Position numbers and translations under genes: made by a program
In this document: positions 10,321 to 20,810 of the stretch, in pieces
Position numbering within the stretch: position 1 is the stretch's first letter
How the letters are laid out: each line of letters starts with the position of its first letter
Notes under the pieces: model-generated
Seen by the model: the letters and a program-made list of their open reading frames with translations, nothing else
Database searches by the model: none
What the model was told of the DNA's origin: nothing
NCBI GenBank assembly: GCA_040285825.1
Contig: JAUPSS010000008.1
Coordinates: 992,001-1,056,000 of the forward strand
DNA: 64,000 nucleotides
Direction of reading: 5' to 3'
Origin: Eukaryota sp. TZLM1-RC
Lineage: Eukaryota > Metamonada: BaSk clade

Positions 10321-10856
10321 AAGTTCAATAGTAATAGCTACCGTTGAAGTGGATCTTATGGACAGTTAAACTTATTTTTGTAATTTCCACTCATTTTGTG
10401 GGTCTTTTTGTATCAAACAAACAGTTAAATTTATTGTCTAAAATAACTATGCAGTGTTTTTTCTTGTTGCTCGTTCTGTATTTTGTTATATATGATCTTA
10501 AATGGACTTTTTAAACAACTAAAAATATGTTATGTCAATAAAACAAACAACCAGTATTTATTCTATTAACTAGAGAACAAGTGCATGAATAGTCACAACA
10601 AATGTGTGTGATTGAATTGTGTACTGTTGGTGTTATGTTTTACATCTCAACAACCCCAATTGACGAAATATTTTTTAAAACCACGTTTGTTGTTGAGGAG
10701 AACCATGATCCACAAAAAATCCTTTAGATAGCCACCATTAGCAGTAGCCACCTGATAGCTGTCTAGGGGCGAAAAGAGGGTTAGGGTGTATGTTCTTTAC
10801 AATTCTGTGACACCAATAGAAAATAGAATACAATCAATACGGCATTTTTCTTTCCC
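10321..10856. other. Intergenic upstream of the SGF29-like gene
   Basis: No ORF or RNA gene recognised. It contains a short telomere-type match 'agggttagggt' (about 10777-10788) about 70 bp upstream of the start codon. Otherwise A/T-rich sequence. Confidence 0.5.
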
Positions 10857-11649
10857 ATGAATCACCTTTCTCCTGGCGAACGAGTCGCTGCGCTTGTACC
10901 CTATTTCAAAAATGAGACAGCTTGGCTAGTCTGTACAGTGGTAGCCTATGACCAGCACAGTGGCACCTGTACTGTTCGGGATGAAATCCCCGAGTCCCGC
11001 AAGCTTTCACAGTGGACGGTTCCTGCTTCTCGCTGTGTGAAATTTCCTCCCTCCCAAGAGGAATTAGTGAGTCGTAGCTTTACACCAGGGGAGAAGGTCC
11101 TCAGCTTGTGGTACATTAATGAGATAAGGGACTGGTCTAGCCTTTTTTATAATGCCACTGTTCACACTGTACAAGGAAATGGACAGACATTACAATTGGC
11201 TTTTGAAGGTGACAGTATGTTTACATTTACTTAATCTCAACTTAGACTGTGTTACTCCAGTTCCCTTAGATAAGGTTCTTCAGTTTCCTAAAACTGAAAC
11301 CCTGCAACAGCAGGAACAACATGAAAATCAGACTACTGTCACCGCAGAGCACCAAAAACCTGTGGAAACTGAGTCGCCTGCCACTGAAAGTAGTACATCT
11401 GCCCAGCATACAGCTCCTTCTACCGAACCACCAATGAAGATGTCGCGAACTGAGGAAGCATCCTCTGAATCAGCACCTTTGCAAAAGTCAGAGGAACCTG
11501 CAGTTGAACAAAAAATAGAAACTACTGACTTGAAGGATAATCAAGAAACCCCCACTAGTTCTGAGGGTAAGTCTGCTCCAATTTCAGAAGAAAAGGAAGT
11601 TCCTACTGAACAAAGAGAGTCTGAGGAACAGACTGTTTCATCAGCCTAG
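10857..11649 (+). CDS. SGF29-like tandem Tudor domain protein with one 31-nt intron
   Basis: SGF29 Tudor domains read H3K4 methylation in SAGA-type complexes. Residues ~1-135 show the fold signature: 'SPGERVAALV', 'TAWLVCTVVAYDQHSGTCTV', 'FTPGEKVLSLW', 'FYNATVHTV', 'LQLAFEGD', then 'VTPVPLDKVLQFP'. The last block is reached only by removing 11215-11245 (gtatgt...cttag, 31 nt), which joins 'FEGD' to 'NCVTPVP' in frame. The spliced protein is 253 aa. Residues ~140-253 are a disordered tail rich in E, T, S and Q. Classical SGF29 has an N-terminal coiled coil and C-terminal Tudors; here the Tudor pair is N-terminal, so this may be a relative, not the orthologue. It needs its own start at 10857, 'MNHLSPGERV'. 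Confidence 0.65.
11215..11245 (+). other. 31-nt GT-AG intron in the SGF29-like gene
   Basis: Donor gtatgt, acceptor ctta-ag. Removal restores the Tudor-domain reading frame ('FEGD' + 'NCVTP'); without removal the frame stops at 11234. Confidence 0.8.
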
Positions 11650-11723
11650 TCTTTCTGTACCGATACATATGTGTTATTAAAAATAAAATTGCAAATTGTT
11701 AATTTTTATTATTTTTGGATAAA

Positions 11724-12626
11724 TTAAACCAATATTTCAATTGTGGGATTTTCTGTTTCTTTCCAATACTCTTCTGGTAAAAACTCTATGTTTTGCATTT
11801 CAGTCTCTTCATTTACATTTAGAGAATTAGCAACTTCAGGAATGGAAAGTTCAAGATAAGGGGCAATGCATATGAGTAAAGTGGCCACAAAATATGCAAA
11901 AACTTCGAAAAACAAAATGGAAATCCACACAACATAACGAAAATTAGTCGAAACTAAGAGTGATTGGAAAGTTAGAACATATCGTAATACAGCAGCAATG
12001 AAAAAAGAAAAAGGGGTGATAAATAAATAGTAAATTCGCTTTTTCATAAGATAATTCAATAGTTTGCGTCGAAAACAACAAATTTCAATAGATAAAAGAA
12101 CCACTAAGCACAGGACCAACAACAAATACACCAAAAAAAGTAAGCTCGGCATTGATGAACACAAACCGTTAGAGTTATCAGTAGTTGAAGAAGAAGGTCC
12201 CTGATTGACAGAGAAGAGATACAAAAGACACCATAATAGTGAAGCAAAGAAAGGTTTGCGAATAATAAACCAAGAGTGAGGTAGGGTGAGATGATTTCCA
12301 TCAAAAACACGAGCTGTATGTACAAAACTGAGAATCAACATCAAAGAAAAAGGATGAGCGAATCCAGGACCAAAGAAGGAGGTCACCACACATAAGGGTT
12401 TAGAAAATGATGAATAATGGGTTAGGAAGAACTGTTCCACAACAGACAAATGTAATTGTAATAACAAAATCGCTATAACAGACAGTATACTGAGAAGCAG
12501 CCGTATGAAGGAGAACCTGGCAAAGCACCGATGAGACCGAAAGTATAAAAGAAACCAAGAACCAACGATCTGAACGAAAGTAATGGTAAATAAAAACACG
12601 CTCAGGAACTCAACAGCAAGGATCAT
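11724..12626 (-). CDS. Seven-transmembrane protein, unknown family
   Basis: About 300 aa with seven hydrophobic segments: 'MILAVEFLSVFLFTITFV', 'LLLSILSVIAILLLQLHL', 'FSLMLILSFVHTARV', 'FFASLLWCLLYLFSV', 'LLFLVYLLLVLCLVVLL', 'YYLFITPFSFFIAAVLRY' and 'WISILFFEVFAYFVATLLI', then an acidic cytosolic-type tail ('NVNEETEMQNIEFLPEEYWK'). The topology would fit a GPCR-like or TOM1/GPR137-like protein, but I see no diagnostic motif. The open frame continues to a GTG at 12677 with no ATG before a stop, so I place the start at the first ATG (12626), which still leaves a full first membrane segment. An upstream exon with a tiny intron is an alternative. Confidence 0.6.
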   Translation of the reverse strand: MILAVEFLSVFLFTITFVQIVGSWFLLYFRSHRCFARFSFIRLLLSILSVIAILLLQLHLSVVEQFFLTHYSSFSKPLCVVTSFFGPGFAHPFSLMLILSFVHTARVFDGNHLTLPHSWFIIRKPFFASLLWCLLYLFSVNQGPSSSTTDNSNGLCSSMPSLLFLVYLLLVLCLVVLLSIEICCFRRKLLNYLMKKRIYYLFITPFSFFIAAVLRYVLTFQSLLVSTNFRYVVWISILFFEVFAYFVATLLICIAPYLELSIPEVANSLNVNEETEMQNIEFLPEEYWKETENPTIEILV

Positions 12627-12677
12627 TGATAGAAGCCATGAAACAGATTGCAAGTAAGATGAATTTGATGTAACCAC

Positions 12678-12716
12678 ATAATCTGTTCCTCTTCTTTTAA
12701 GAGGAGAACTCTTTAT
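12678..12716. promoter_or_regulatory. Compact divergent promoter region with an inverted repeat
   Basis: Lies between the 7TM gene frame (minus) and the gene starting at 12717 (plus). It holds 'tcctctt-ctttt-aagagga' (12687-12705), a 7-bp perfect inverted repeat. A regulatory role is inferred from position. Confidence 0.35.
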
Positions 12717-13865
12717 ATGTCTCTTTTAGTTCTCGCTCTGCCTCATTTGAGAAACTCAACTAAGGAACAGCTTGAAGTACAGTCTACCCTCAAAAATTTA
12801 AGCGAGGATTTTGTTCCTGATGATGATTGCCATCGTGACTTTAGTATATTGTGGCCAAACTCTTCCGAATTACTTGTATTAGATGCTCAATCATTTAAAT
12901 CAGAATTAGAAGAGCGACCTAGACCTGGAACTGTTAGTTACAATCTTTTGGACACATTACATTCAAAACTCAGCCATTACTATTTTATTGATTTTATTTG
13001 GATGATAACCCCCTCCTATGAACCAGAACTGGCAAGGGAACGTTTTTCCTCTGTCATTCAACGATTCTTATCTAGCAGTACCTTTCTATTTTGTACGCCC
13101 AGTCTCCCTCAACTACCAGCCTATCTTAATACCTGTAGGCGCCTATTCACCCGTACTCAAATCAAGAGGGAACCTTGTCTCAAGGCCCTTTTGGGTGATG
13201 TTGTTTGGAGAGGTGATCTGGTTGATGATAGTTTTAGGTGCGTGGCTGAAGGGGTTTCTATCATTCGTGACAGGGATACTGATTTTTCCCCCTTTCCTTT
13301 TTCAGATCGGCAGCTTGTGTTTCATGGTAGTCTTTCGTTACAGACTGCATCTGAGTTGTTTCGAGTCAATCAAATGTATTCATGCTCTGTTGCTTCAACA
13401 TCTGGACATTTAGATTTGTTACTAAACACACTAAAGAATAGGCAAATTGCATTTGTTTTTCAATATAACTCATCATTAAATAGATATAGCAGCCCTTTTG
13501 TGTTAAGTTTTGACCTTAATTTTTTCATTCAGACACCTCTTTTATTAAACAACATTACTCTTCCAAATTTAGAGTTCTTCTTGTCATCGACATGTTCAAT
13601 GATTGATCAGTTAAAATCCAACTTAACCCAGAATTCTATTTGTGAAAGATCTGTTGTAACCACTAGCAGAAGGAGTTCTGTTGATGTAGTAGTTGATTCA
13701 ACTGATTCTAATGGTACACAGGTATTTGTTCAGTTCTGTAAAAAGTTGGCTGATGAACTGGGATGTACCGAGGAAAATGTTTCTAGGGTATTCAAGGTTA
13801 TTGATGAGGTGAAGCCTTTCACTAAACAAGATATGGATATTATTGTGAAGAAGCTTAGGAGTTGA
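12717..13865 (+). CDS. Unknown protein, 382 aa
   Basis: A continuous ORF from ATG 12717. Not recognised. The N-terminal ~290 residues look globular with mixed strands and helices ('FSILWPNSSELLVLDAQSF', 'LVFHGSLSLQTASELFRV'), followed by a serine-rich linker ('RSVVTTSRRSSVDVVVDS') and a C-terminal helical segment of ~50 residues ('CKKLADELGCTEENVSRVF'). It has no signal peptide or membrane segment. It is divergent from the 7TM gene and may share its promoter. Confidence 0.65.
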   Translation: MSLLVLALPHLRNSTKEQLEVQSTLKNLSEDFVPDDDCHRDFSILWPNSSELLVLDAQSFKSELEERPRPGTVSYNLLDTLHSKLSHYYFIDFIWMITPSYEPELARERFSSVIQRFLSSSTFLFCTPSLPQLPAYLNTCRRLFTRTQIKREPCLKALLGDVVWRGDLVDDSFRCVAEGVSIIRDRDTDFSPFPFSDRQLVFHGSLSLQTASELFRVNQMYSCSVASTSGHLDLLLNTLKNRQIAFVFQYNSSLNRYSSPFVLSFDLNFFIQTPLLLNNITLPNLEFFLSSTCSMIDQLKSNLTQNSICERSVVTTSRRSSVDVVVDSTDSNGTQVFVQFCKKLADELGCTEENVSRVFKVIDEVKPFTKQDMDIIVKKLRS

Positions 13866-14201
13866 TTGGGTTATGGAAGTGGTGTTTTTCAACACTAAAT
13901 CTTTGATAAACCCTTTTCCATTTTGTTATTAGTTTTAAATTATATTCTGAGCACTTGCAATTTTCATCAGCGTGCTTTTTCAAAAGCTCACCAATTTCTC
14001 TGAAAGATGTAATCAAATGGATGTAGCTTTCTAAGTAATAATCCTTGATAATAAGATGTAATAAAATGATATTTCTATTAAAAAAACATTACTTAAAAAA
14101 CCTCAACTCACAACGGTCTTGAACACCTACCCACTGGTCAAGGCACATTCAGATCGTGGAGGAGTATCGCAGTAGTTCGCAGTTTTCTTCTTTCGCTAAA
14201 A
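13866..14201. other. Intergenic, presumed CHD1 promoter
   Basis: 336 bp between the unknown gene and the CHD1 gene. No ORF or RNA recognised. It has a more GC-rich stretch (14100-14190) just before the CHD1 start codon. Confidence 0.5.
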
Positions 14202-17200
14202 ATGTCTCATCAACATGGGAACCAGCCCAATCTGAACTCTCATACTGTCAGACTACCTGTAACACTTCCAACACCATTTCATAATACCTATCCCCAGTCT
14301 CAACATGGTGCTCCTAACTCTCAACCTGGCCAACATACCCCTCATCAAGTCTCTCATGTGCCAATGATGACGCCATCATTGTTACCCGGTTTTCCTCAGA
14401 ATGGACATTCTCCTTATGTACAAAGCCCTTATGGTGCTCCTACCCAGCCTCAACAGCCTCATCATTATCCTTCTCCCTACCAACAATTCCCTCCTACCCA
14501 ATTTGGTTCACCTTATGTTCACCAAACTTCTCTGCCCAGTCATCTCATTCCCACCACTTCTCCTTACTCTTCTCACCCTACTCATCCATATCATGCACAA
14601 CCCCTTCCTCAGTATCCATCTCAGCATCTCACCACCAAGCCTAGTCCCGCCAAACGTGGACGTCCTCGTGGAAGACCTGCCAAGCCTAAAGCCGAACCCA
14701 AAGTTATCTGGAAGGAGGAGGATGAGCTTGAAGAAGAATCTCCTGAACTCGAATCTGATGTTGAATTCACCGTACCCCTTGAAGAAAGGAGGGAAGTATC
14801 TTCAGGAAGAACCCGAAGAACCAGAAAACGTAAACAAACTTACAAGGAAGTGGACTCGGAAGACGAGTTTCTGGACAGTATATCTGCTGTCACAAAGTCT
14901 TTGGATCGGGCGGGGACTGAAGATTTGGAAGATGGTGACGCGTCGCCAGTTGTCCCTGAACCGGTTATTGACAGAATTCTTTTTCATAGAGTTTTACCCA
15001 ACTGCAAGGAACCTTTTGTTTGCGAAAGGAGAGAACGTCTGGAAATGAAAAACAATGATCCTTTGTTTATTGAGAGCCCTGAAAGATTTAAAAGGACTTT
15101 GGGTGAGGTGGAATCTGGTGAGGTGGAGTTACCTGAAGAATTTGATTTAGATATATTAAAACAAGACTTTTTATTGGAGTTCTTTGTTAAATGGAAAGGA
15201 TGGTCTATGAAACATGCCACGTGGCAAGGTGCTGATGTCATCAAAAGTAACCGCTCAGGTCAAGTTCGACTCCAACGGTATCTGAAACATCGAAGGGATG
15301 AAGCTGAGCACCTCCAAGGAGCTACCGATGAAGAACGGGAAGATTTTCTTATTAAATGGGAATTGGGTCTTGAATTAATTGATGAGTACACAAAGGTAGA
15401 AATGGTATTGGATAAAAGAAAGATTCCGATTGACGAGAGCTTTGAAGTCGTCAATCATTTGATTGAAAAAGACAGTTCTAATCAATCACATTTAATTGAA
15501 TATCTTGTTAAATGGAGAGAGCTTGACGAAGAAGATTGTACCTGGGAAGTTTGTCTTACTGATAATTCTGGAACTATTGGTTTTGACGAAGCCATCAAGG
15601 AATATGAAATCATTTTCTCCAAACCCATGGATCTCAAACCTTTCCCTGCACTTCGCCAACGTATAATGTACCAATTCAGAGGTTACGCGAATCAACCAAA
15701 GTGGATAAAGGGAGGAGAACTCCGAGATTACCAACTAACAGGATTAAACTTTCTACTCACTGCCTGGACCCAAGGTAGAAACGTTATATTGGCTGATGAG
15801 ATGGGTTTGGGGAAAACCATTCAATCTGCTACCTTTATTGGTGCTTTAAGAAATGATTTCAAGCAAGGTGGACCTGCCTTGGTTATTGTACCGCTGTCTA
15901 CCATTCACGCATGGCTTAAGGAACTTCGCCAATGGGCTCCTAATGTTCATGTTGTTTTGTATTACGGCTCAGCCAAGTCTCGAGCTGTTATTAGGGCACA
16001 TAGATTGTTATCACCAACTCCAGATGATTACTTGTTTACTGAAGCCAATAGTTCTTCTTCTATAGCAATAGAAAACCCCTCAGCTGTCAATGCAGAGTTT
16101 CTGAAAAGCAGTTTATCGACTGGGTGCAAACCAAAGTTCCATGTTGTGCTAACCACTTATGAACTATTACTCAAGGATTCAGATATTCTCCGGCCTTTTG
16201 ACTTTCAGCTACTCATTGTTGATGAAGCTCATAGGTTAAAGAATGACAAAAGCAAGCTTGCTGAAGCTCTTGATTCATTTAGAGTTCCCACGAGGGTACT
16301 CATAACAGGAACCCCCCTTCAAAATTCCCTTCGTGAGTTATGGAATTTGTTAAACTTTTTAGATCCTGTCCGTTTTGGCGATTGGAATTCTTTTCACGTT
16401 CAATTTGGTGATCTGTCGTCTGATAACCAAGTGTCCAAACTTCATGAGGAACTCCAGCCCTACATCCTGCGAAGACTTAAAAAGGACGTTGAAAAGGGAA
16501 TTCCAGGAAAAATTGAAAGGATCATTAGAGTCGAGCTTTCTCCAATTCAGAAAAGATATTATAAATGGATTCTAACCCGGAATTTTGATCAGTTAAAGAA
16601 AGGATCCAATATTACCAATTTATTGAACATTATGGTTGAGTTGAAGAAGATCTGCAACCATCCTTTTCTAGCAATGGATCAAGAAATCAGGTCCAGAATT
16701 CTATCTGAACAGGGCTCGCTAATGTCACGGGAAGCACAATTGAGTTCACTAGTGGAGGCTTCTGGTAAGCTGATGTTGTTGGATCGGTTGTTATCTAAAC
16801 TTTTCCAACGAGGATCAAAAGTTTTGGTTTTTTCTCAAATGGTCAGAATGCTTGATATTCTTTCCGAGTATTTGACATTTAGAAATTACAAGTTTCAGAG
16901 ATTAGATGGTTCAATGAGATCCCTTGATAGGAAAAAAGCCATGGACAAGTTCAATGCTCCTGACTCTGAGTACTTTTGCTTTCTTTTATCTACTAGAGCT
17001 GGAGGTTTAGGTATCAATCTAACAGCTGCGGATGTAGTGGTAATTTTCGATTCTGATTGGAACCCTCAGAATGACCTTCAAGCAGAGGCCAGGGCTCATA
17101 GAATTGGACAGAAGAAGGTAGTCAAGATTTTCAGGGTAGTGAGTAAAGATTCAGTTGAGGAAGAAGTGCTAGAAAGAGCCAAAAAGAAGCTTGTCCTGGA

Positions 17201-18743
17201 CCATGTTGTTATTCAAACCATGAGCCAGTCGTCAAGCGTCACAGTGGATCCCAAGAAAAGCTCAGCATCAATGTTTGATAAATCTGATATCAACCAAATT
17301 TTGAAGTTTGGTGCAAAAGAGCTGTTTACTGAATCAGATGTTGATGCTACTTCCAAAGTAGAGGAGCGCTTGCGTTTCAATGATGATGAAATTGATAGAA
17401 TACTAAATCTTGAAGGTGACTCATTAGTAGAACAAGAGCAGTCTATGTCTGATGCTCAACAATTCCTGAATAGATTTGAGTTTTCAGACTTTTCGTCAAA
17501 ACCAGCTTTAGAAGATCAAGAAGAAGGTGCTAATGATGCTAATTTCTGGAAGAATCTTATTGATCAAGAAGTCAAGGAAATTCCGCATGTTGCAGAGTTG
17601 CCACGTAGCCGATCACGTGGGCCTCGCGTTGCTGATTATGATGCAGAAGATTTTGACAGACCAACCGAAGAAGTTTACTATGAACCATCAGACATTGAAT
17701 TTGAGGAACCAGCCTCCAGAGGCCGTTTGGTGGGAGGAAAGATTGCCCAAAGAGATATGAAACATATCTATAGAGCCTTCAAAACTATTCCTTCGTTCGC
17801 CAGAATCTCTGATATTACAAAAATTTCTGGAATTCCCAAATCTGAAGCTGTCATTCTTCGCGTTTGTCAGGAGTTGTTGCAATTTTGTGAGGATTCTGTT
17901 GCTAGAACGGGAAAGAGAGCTGATGCAATTCCTACATTAACTGTTGAATGGAGAGGTGTAAAAAGCATTAATGCAGCCGATCTCTGCAGAAGGGTTGTTG
18001 ATTTTGAGAATTTGACTTGTTTTTTGAATGAATATTTCACTGTCGACTTTATTTTCAACACACCTCTAAATACTGAAGATGCTGAATCTGTTATTGTTTC
18101 AAAGGTGGATGAATCAACGCTATCTGTGCCTAAACCTCAATGGTCAGAGTCTTGGTCCTTTATAGATGATGTGAAGCTTGCTATTGCTACCTTTAGAATT
18201 GGTTTCTCTAATTGGGAGAATATTAGAAAGTGTCCTGGTCTGGAAAAACTTGATCAAGTTCATATCAGAGCTCCAATGATTGCTAGGCGAGTTGATCTTG
18301 TTTTGAAGCATATTGGGCTTTATCTGAATCCTAATGCTGTGGTTCCTCCTCCAAAGCAGACTAAACAGGTCAAAAAAGGTTCAAAATCCCGTAGAACTCG
18401 AAGGAAAACTGAAGACTTCGAAACACCACCAATCAAGCAAGCCAATACTGAACCTACTTCTCCTGTCAACCACCCTCTTTACTCTGAACCTTGGTGTAAA
18501 GATCAGCTGTCATCGGTACAGGAAGATCTTGAAAGAATGGCGATGAGATCATCAATGGGACAAGATGTTTCTACTGAAATTATAAAGAGAATAGGAAGAG
18601 GTATAGCTGAAGCGATGAGTGACCCCAAGTATGAAACGTATAACGACACAATGAAAGCTACTATGAGAAGTCGGCTATGGGAGTATGTTTCTAATTTTGG
18701 AAACAGTTCTGCTGAAGAGTTGAGAGAAATTGCCGAGGATTAG
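14202..18743 (+). CDS. CHD1: CHD1-type chromatin remodelling ATPase
   Basis: Snf2-family nucleosome remodeller acting at transcribed genes. The protein is 1513 aa, no introns. Residues 1-150 are rich in P, H, Q, S and Y; ~145-155 carry an AT-hook-like 'KRGRPRGRPAKPK'. Two chromodomains follow ('FFVKWKGWSMKHATW' near 325 and 'YLVKWRELDEEDCTWEV' near 433). The ATPase has 'DEMGLGKT' (~532), 'VDEAHRLK' (~673) and 'TGTPLQNS'; the helicase C lobe has 'GGLGINLTAADVVVIFDSDW' (~935) and 'EARAHRIGQ'. The C-terminus has a SANT/SLIDE-like region ('DDVKLAIATFRIGFSNWENI', ~1325) and a DUF4208/CHCT-like end ('DQLSSVQEDLERMAM...EIIKRIGRGIAEAM', ~1431-1513), which points to CHD1 rather than CHD3 or CHD7. There is no PHD finger. 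It may cooperate with the PAF1 complex, whose CTR9 is encoded at 61838. Confidence 0.93.
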   Translation: MSHQHGNQPNLNSHTVRLPVTLPTPFHNTYPQSQHGAPNSQPGQHTPHQVSHVPMMTPSLLPGFPQNGHSPYVQSPYGAPTQPQQPHHYPSPYQQFPPTQFGSPYVHQTSLPSHLIPTTSPYSSHPTHPYHAQPLPQYPSQHLTTKPSPAKRGRPRGRPAKPKAEPKVIWKEEDELEEESPELESDVEFTVPLEERREVSSGRTRRTRKRKQTYKEVDSEDEFLDSISAVTKSLDRAGTEDLEDGDASPVVPEPVIDRILFHRVLPNCKEPFVCERRERLEMKNNDPLFIESPERFKRTLGEVESGEVELPEEFDLDILKQDFLLEFFVKWKGWSMKHATWQGADVIKSNRSGQVRLQRYLKHRRDEAEHLQGATDEEREDFLIKWELGLELIDEYTKVEMVLDKRKIPIDESFEVVNHLIEKDSSNQSHLIEYLVKWRELDEEDCTWEVCLTDNSGTIGFDEAIKEYEIIFSKPMDLKPFPALRQRIMYQFRGYANQPKWIKGGELRDYQLTGLNFLLTAWTQGRNVILADEMGLGKTIQSATFIGALRNDFKQGGPALVIVPLSTIHAWLKELRQWAPNVHVVLYYGSAKSRAVIRAHRLLSPTPDDYLFTEANSSSSIAIENPSAVNAEFLKSSLSTGCKPKFHVVLTTYELLLKDSDILRPFDFQLLIVDEAHRLKNDKSKLAEALDSFRVPTRVLITGTPLQNSLRELWNLLNFLDPVRFGDWNSFHVQFGDLSSDNQVSKLHEELQPYILRRLKKDVEKGIPGKIERIIRVELSPIQKRYYKWILTRNFDQLKKGSNITNLLNIMVELKKICNHPFLAMDQEIRSRILSEQGSLMSREAQLSSLVEASGKLMLLDRLLSKLFQRGSKVLVFSQMVRMLDILSEYLTFRNYKFQRLDGSMRSLDRKKAMDKFNAPDSEYFCFLLSTRAGGLGINLTAADVVVIFDSDWNPQNDLQAEARAHRIGQKKVVKIFRVVSKDSVEEEVLERAKKKLVLDHVVIQTMSQSSSVTVDPKKSSASMFDKSDINQILKFGAKELFTESDVDATSKVEERLRFNDDEIDRILNLEGDSLVEQEQSMSDAQQFLNRFEFSDFSSKPALEDQEEGANDANFWKNLIDQEVKEIPHVAELPRSRSRGPRVADYDAEDFDRPTEEVYYEPSDIEFEEPASRGRLVGGKIAQRDMKHIYRAFKTIPSFARISDITKISGIPKSEAVILRVCQELLQFCEDSVARTGKRADAIPTLTVEWRGVKSINAADLCRRVVDFENLTCFLNEYFTVDFIFNTPLNTEDAESVIVSKVDESTLSVPKPQWSESWSFIDDVKLAIATFRIGFSNWENIRKCPGLEKLDQVHIRAPMIARRVDLVLKHIGLYLNPNAVVPPPKQTKQVKKGSKSRRTRRKTEDFETPPIKQANTEPTSPVNHPLYSEPWCKDQLSSVQEDLERMAMRSSMGQDVSTEIIKRIGRGIAEAMSDPKYETYNDTMKATMRSRLWEYVSNFGNSSAEELREIAED

Positions 18744-19561
18744 TGTTGTGTTTAATAAACTAAGATTGCTTTTGTTTCTATTTGAATGGAACGTTATGCT
18801 TAAAATGGTCTCTCTTATGTTCTATGAATAACAACACTATAAGGAATGAATTGCTTCGTTATAGACGTGTTCCAGTTAGTTTTCTTGTTGTGGACTTGAT
18901 GTTTAGTTTTCAAAAGCTCCAATTTCTGAACAACAATAAATAGATAATTAATAAAATGAACCATATTCCACAGATATTTCATGAATTAAGAGCAAAAGTG
19001 TTGTCATAAATGTTGAGGTTTCAAATGTACCAAATTTCTTATCTTTAATAAAGTTCATCGTAGACCACATTCTAGTGTTGGACTAATGGCCCAAATCTTA
19101 CTTCTTGTGCTTTTACAGTGGTTTGTAGAAACACCATACGACAAGCATACGAAATGTTGCTTAAATCAATGAACAAAGTACTTGTTGCTCCAATGAACAA
19201 GATTTGTTATACTTTTAAAGAGGCAACAAAAACACAAAAGTAAAATGAAAATCATGGAAACGGTAGGAGAAATCAAAAATTTGCTACCAGGGAGAGAAGA
19301 GTTGGTTTGTGGAAGCAAAAATTCGTAACAATGCAGTTGACTTGAGTGCAGTGGTTCTGTCTTTCTTCATCCCACCACAAATTTGAGAAACCACCTCAAA
19401 AGCAATTGAAACAGAGAACATTGAATTGCCCCAATTGAGCAAATATTGAAATCATCTGCTAATTCATCAAACAAAAATATATTTTTTCCAATATTCAAAA
19501 CATTCATCAAGAGCAGTGGTGTTCCTGAGGAAATATTCATCGTTATAGTTTGGATTTGTTG
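18744..19561. other. Intergenic, no gene seen
   Basis: About 800 bp with only short chance ORFs on both strands. No repeat or RNA gene recognised. A/T-rich with scattered poly-A and poly-T. Confidence 0.55.
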
Positions 19562-20113
19562 ATGGAGAGCTATCCACAACGCTTGTTTCAGATTCTTCGT
19601 CAATGGCGAAAGTTGAATGACCGATTCACTGGGAACATCGAGAGCTTGAACACTTCCCTAGATCGTTTTTCTCTAATCAATGACCAACAGACTTACACCC
19701 AATTGAACACTCTTCAACCTATTGTTAAACCTTCATTAGAATGTGCTTTTCTCGAACTAGTTTCTTCAAAGTTTTCTCATTGTAAGACTGATCTAGATGA
19801 GCTTACTTGCCTAATGGATGGCCTCAGTGTTGTTCAAAACTCAGCAACATCAGATTTTTACAAACATCTGACTTCTAACCATCTGGTATCTAAAAATAGC
19901 TTCATTTTACAGTTAGTTCAAGAAGTTTATGCTGTTTCATTAAGTTTCAGTAATAAGATTACCTCAATTGACTCCACAGATGTGTCCTCCGTTTCTGATT
20001 TGAAAGTGTTTGCAAAGTCTGTTAAATCATGTCTCCTTAGTCATAGCGACGTTATGCTTATTGGTTCCTTAATGAGTAGATGTAAGGCTTTCCTTAACCT
20101 CTTTCAGTCCTGA
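19562..20113 (+). CDS. Small helical protein, unknown (possible C1orf109/AIRIM-like)
   Basis: 183 aa from ATG 19562 ('MESYPQRLFQILRQWRKLN'). Almost entirely helical, with an N-terminal amphipathic pair ('RFTGNIESLNTSLDRFSLIN'), 'LELVSSKFSHCKTDLDELTC' in the middle and a C-terminal helix ending 'MSRCKAFLNLFQS'. Length and helix pattern recall the C1orf109/AIRIM ribosome-maturation factor, but the likeness is weak and I would not name it on this basis. It has no membrane segment or signal peptide. The frame upstream of the ATG is open only a few codons. Confidence 0.5.
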   Translation: MESYPQRLFQILRQWRKLNDRFTGNIESLNTSLDRFSLINDQQTYTQLNTLQPIVKPSLECAFLELVSSKFSHCKTDLDELTCLMDGLSVVQNSATSDFYKHLTSNHLVSKNSFILQLVQEVYAVSLSFSNKITSIDSTDVSSVSDLKVFAKSVKSCLLSHSDVMLIGSLMSRCKAFLNLFQS

Positions 20114-20808
20114 ATTAGATTTGTTTTTAATATCAGATCTTTGGGTTGCATTTCATTTCCCTTTCTTCTCTGCTAGTTCTAATATTATTATTTTTCTTTT
20201 CAGTGAATTAAACACTTATATGGGGTGGATCTCTTGTTGAACAATTGCTTCCTGAATTGTGTTTAAAGTCCATAGAATCTATATAGATTTAATGTCAACA
20301 TGAATTGTCCTTCTTGGTCTGTTCTTAATGTGTTCAGTTTCTTGTTTTTTCATCAAACCACTGATTTTTTCTTTTTTAGCAGAATGAAACCACTAAACAT
20401 TAATTACAACTAAAAAGTACTGTCAAAAAGGTATTGAGGGTATTTCAATCGTGAAAATAGAATAAAACAAGTCAAAGATTCAACCTGGAAACATCAAAAG
20501 CTGTGGTTAATTCAAATAGTCCCTTGTCATGGACTGCCACATTGTCCAAAACAGTGGTTGTGGTGTCTATTATGGAGAGTGAAGCTCCAAACATGTACAG
20601 AGCAGTAAGTGTGGAAAAAAGTTGAGAGTAAAGATTTTAGTTTATTAGCAGGGATAGAAACATGCATCATCAATGGTCTTCACTGACTTAACAATGAGCT
20701 CTTTTTGATGAAGGTGTAAAAAAGAAAAAAGGTTTCAATATTCTATTGAGAAAATCCACTTGGCATAGACGTTATTTAAAAGAATATAAGAATGACCTCT
20801 GCAAGTTG
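20114..20808. other. Intergenic upstream of the PARP gene
   Basis: About 700 bp with no convincing ORF. Its last part joins the leader repeat at 20811-20909. Confidence 0.5.
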
Positions 20809-20810
20809 TG

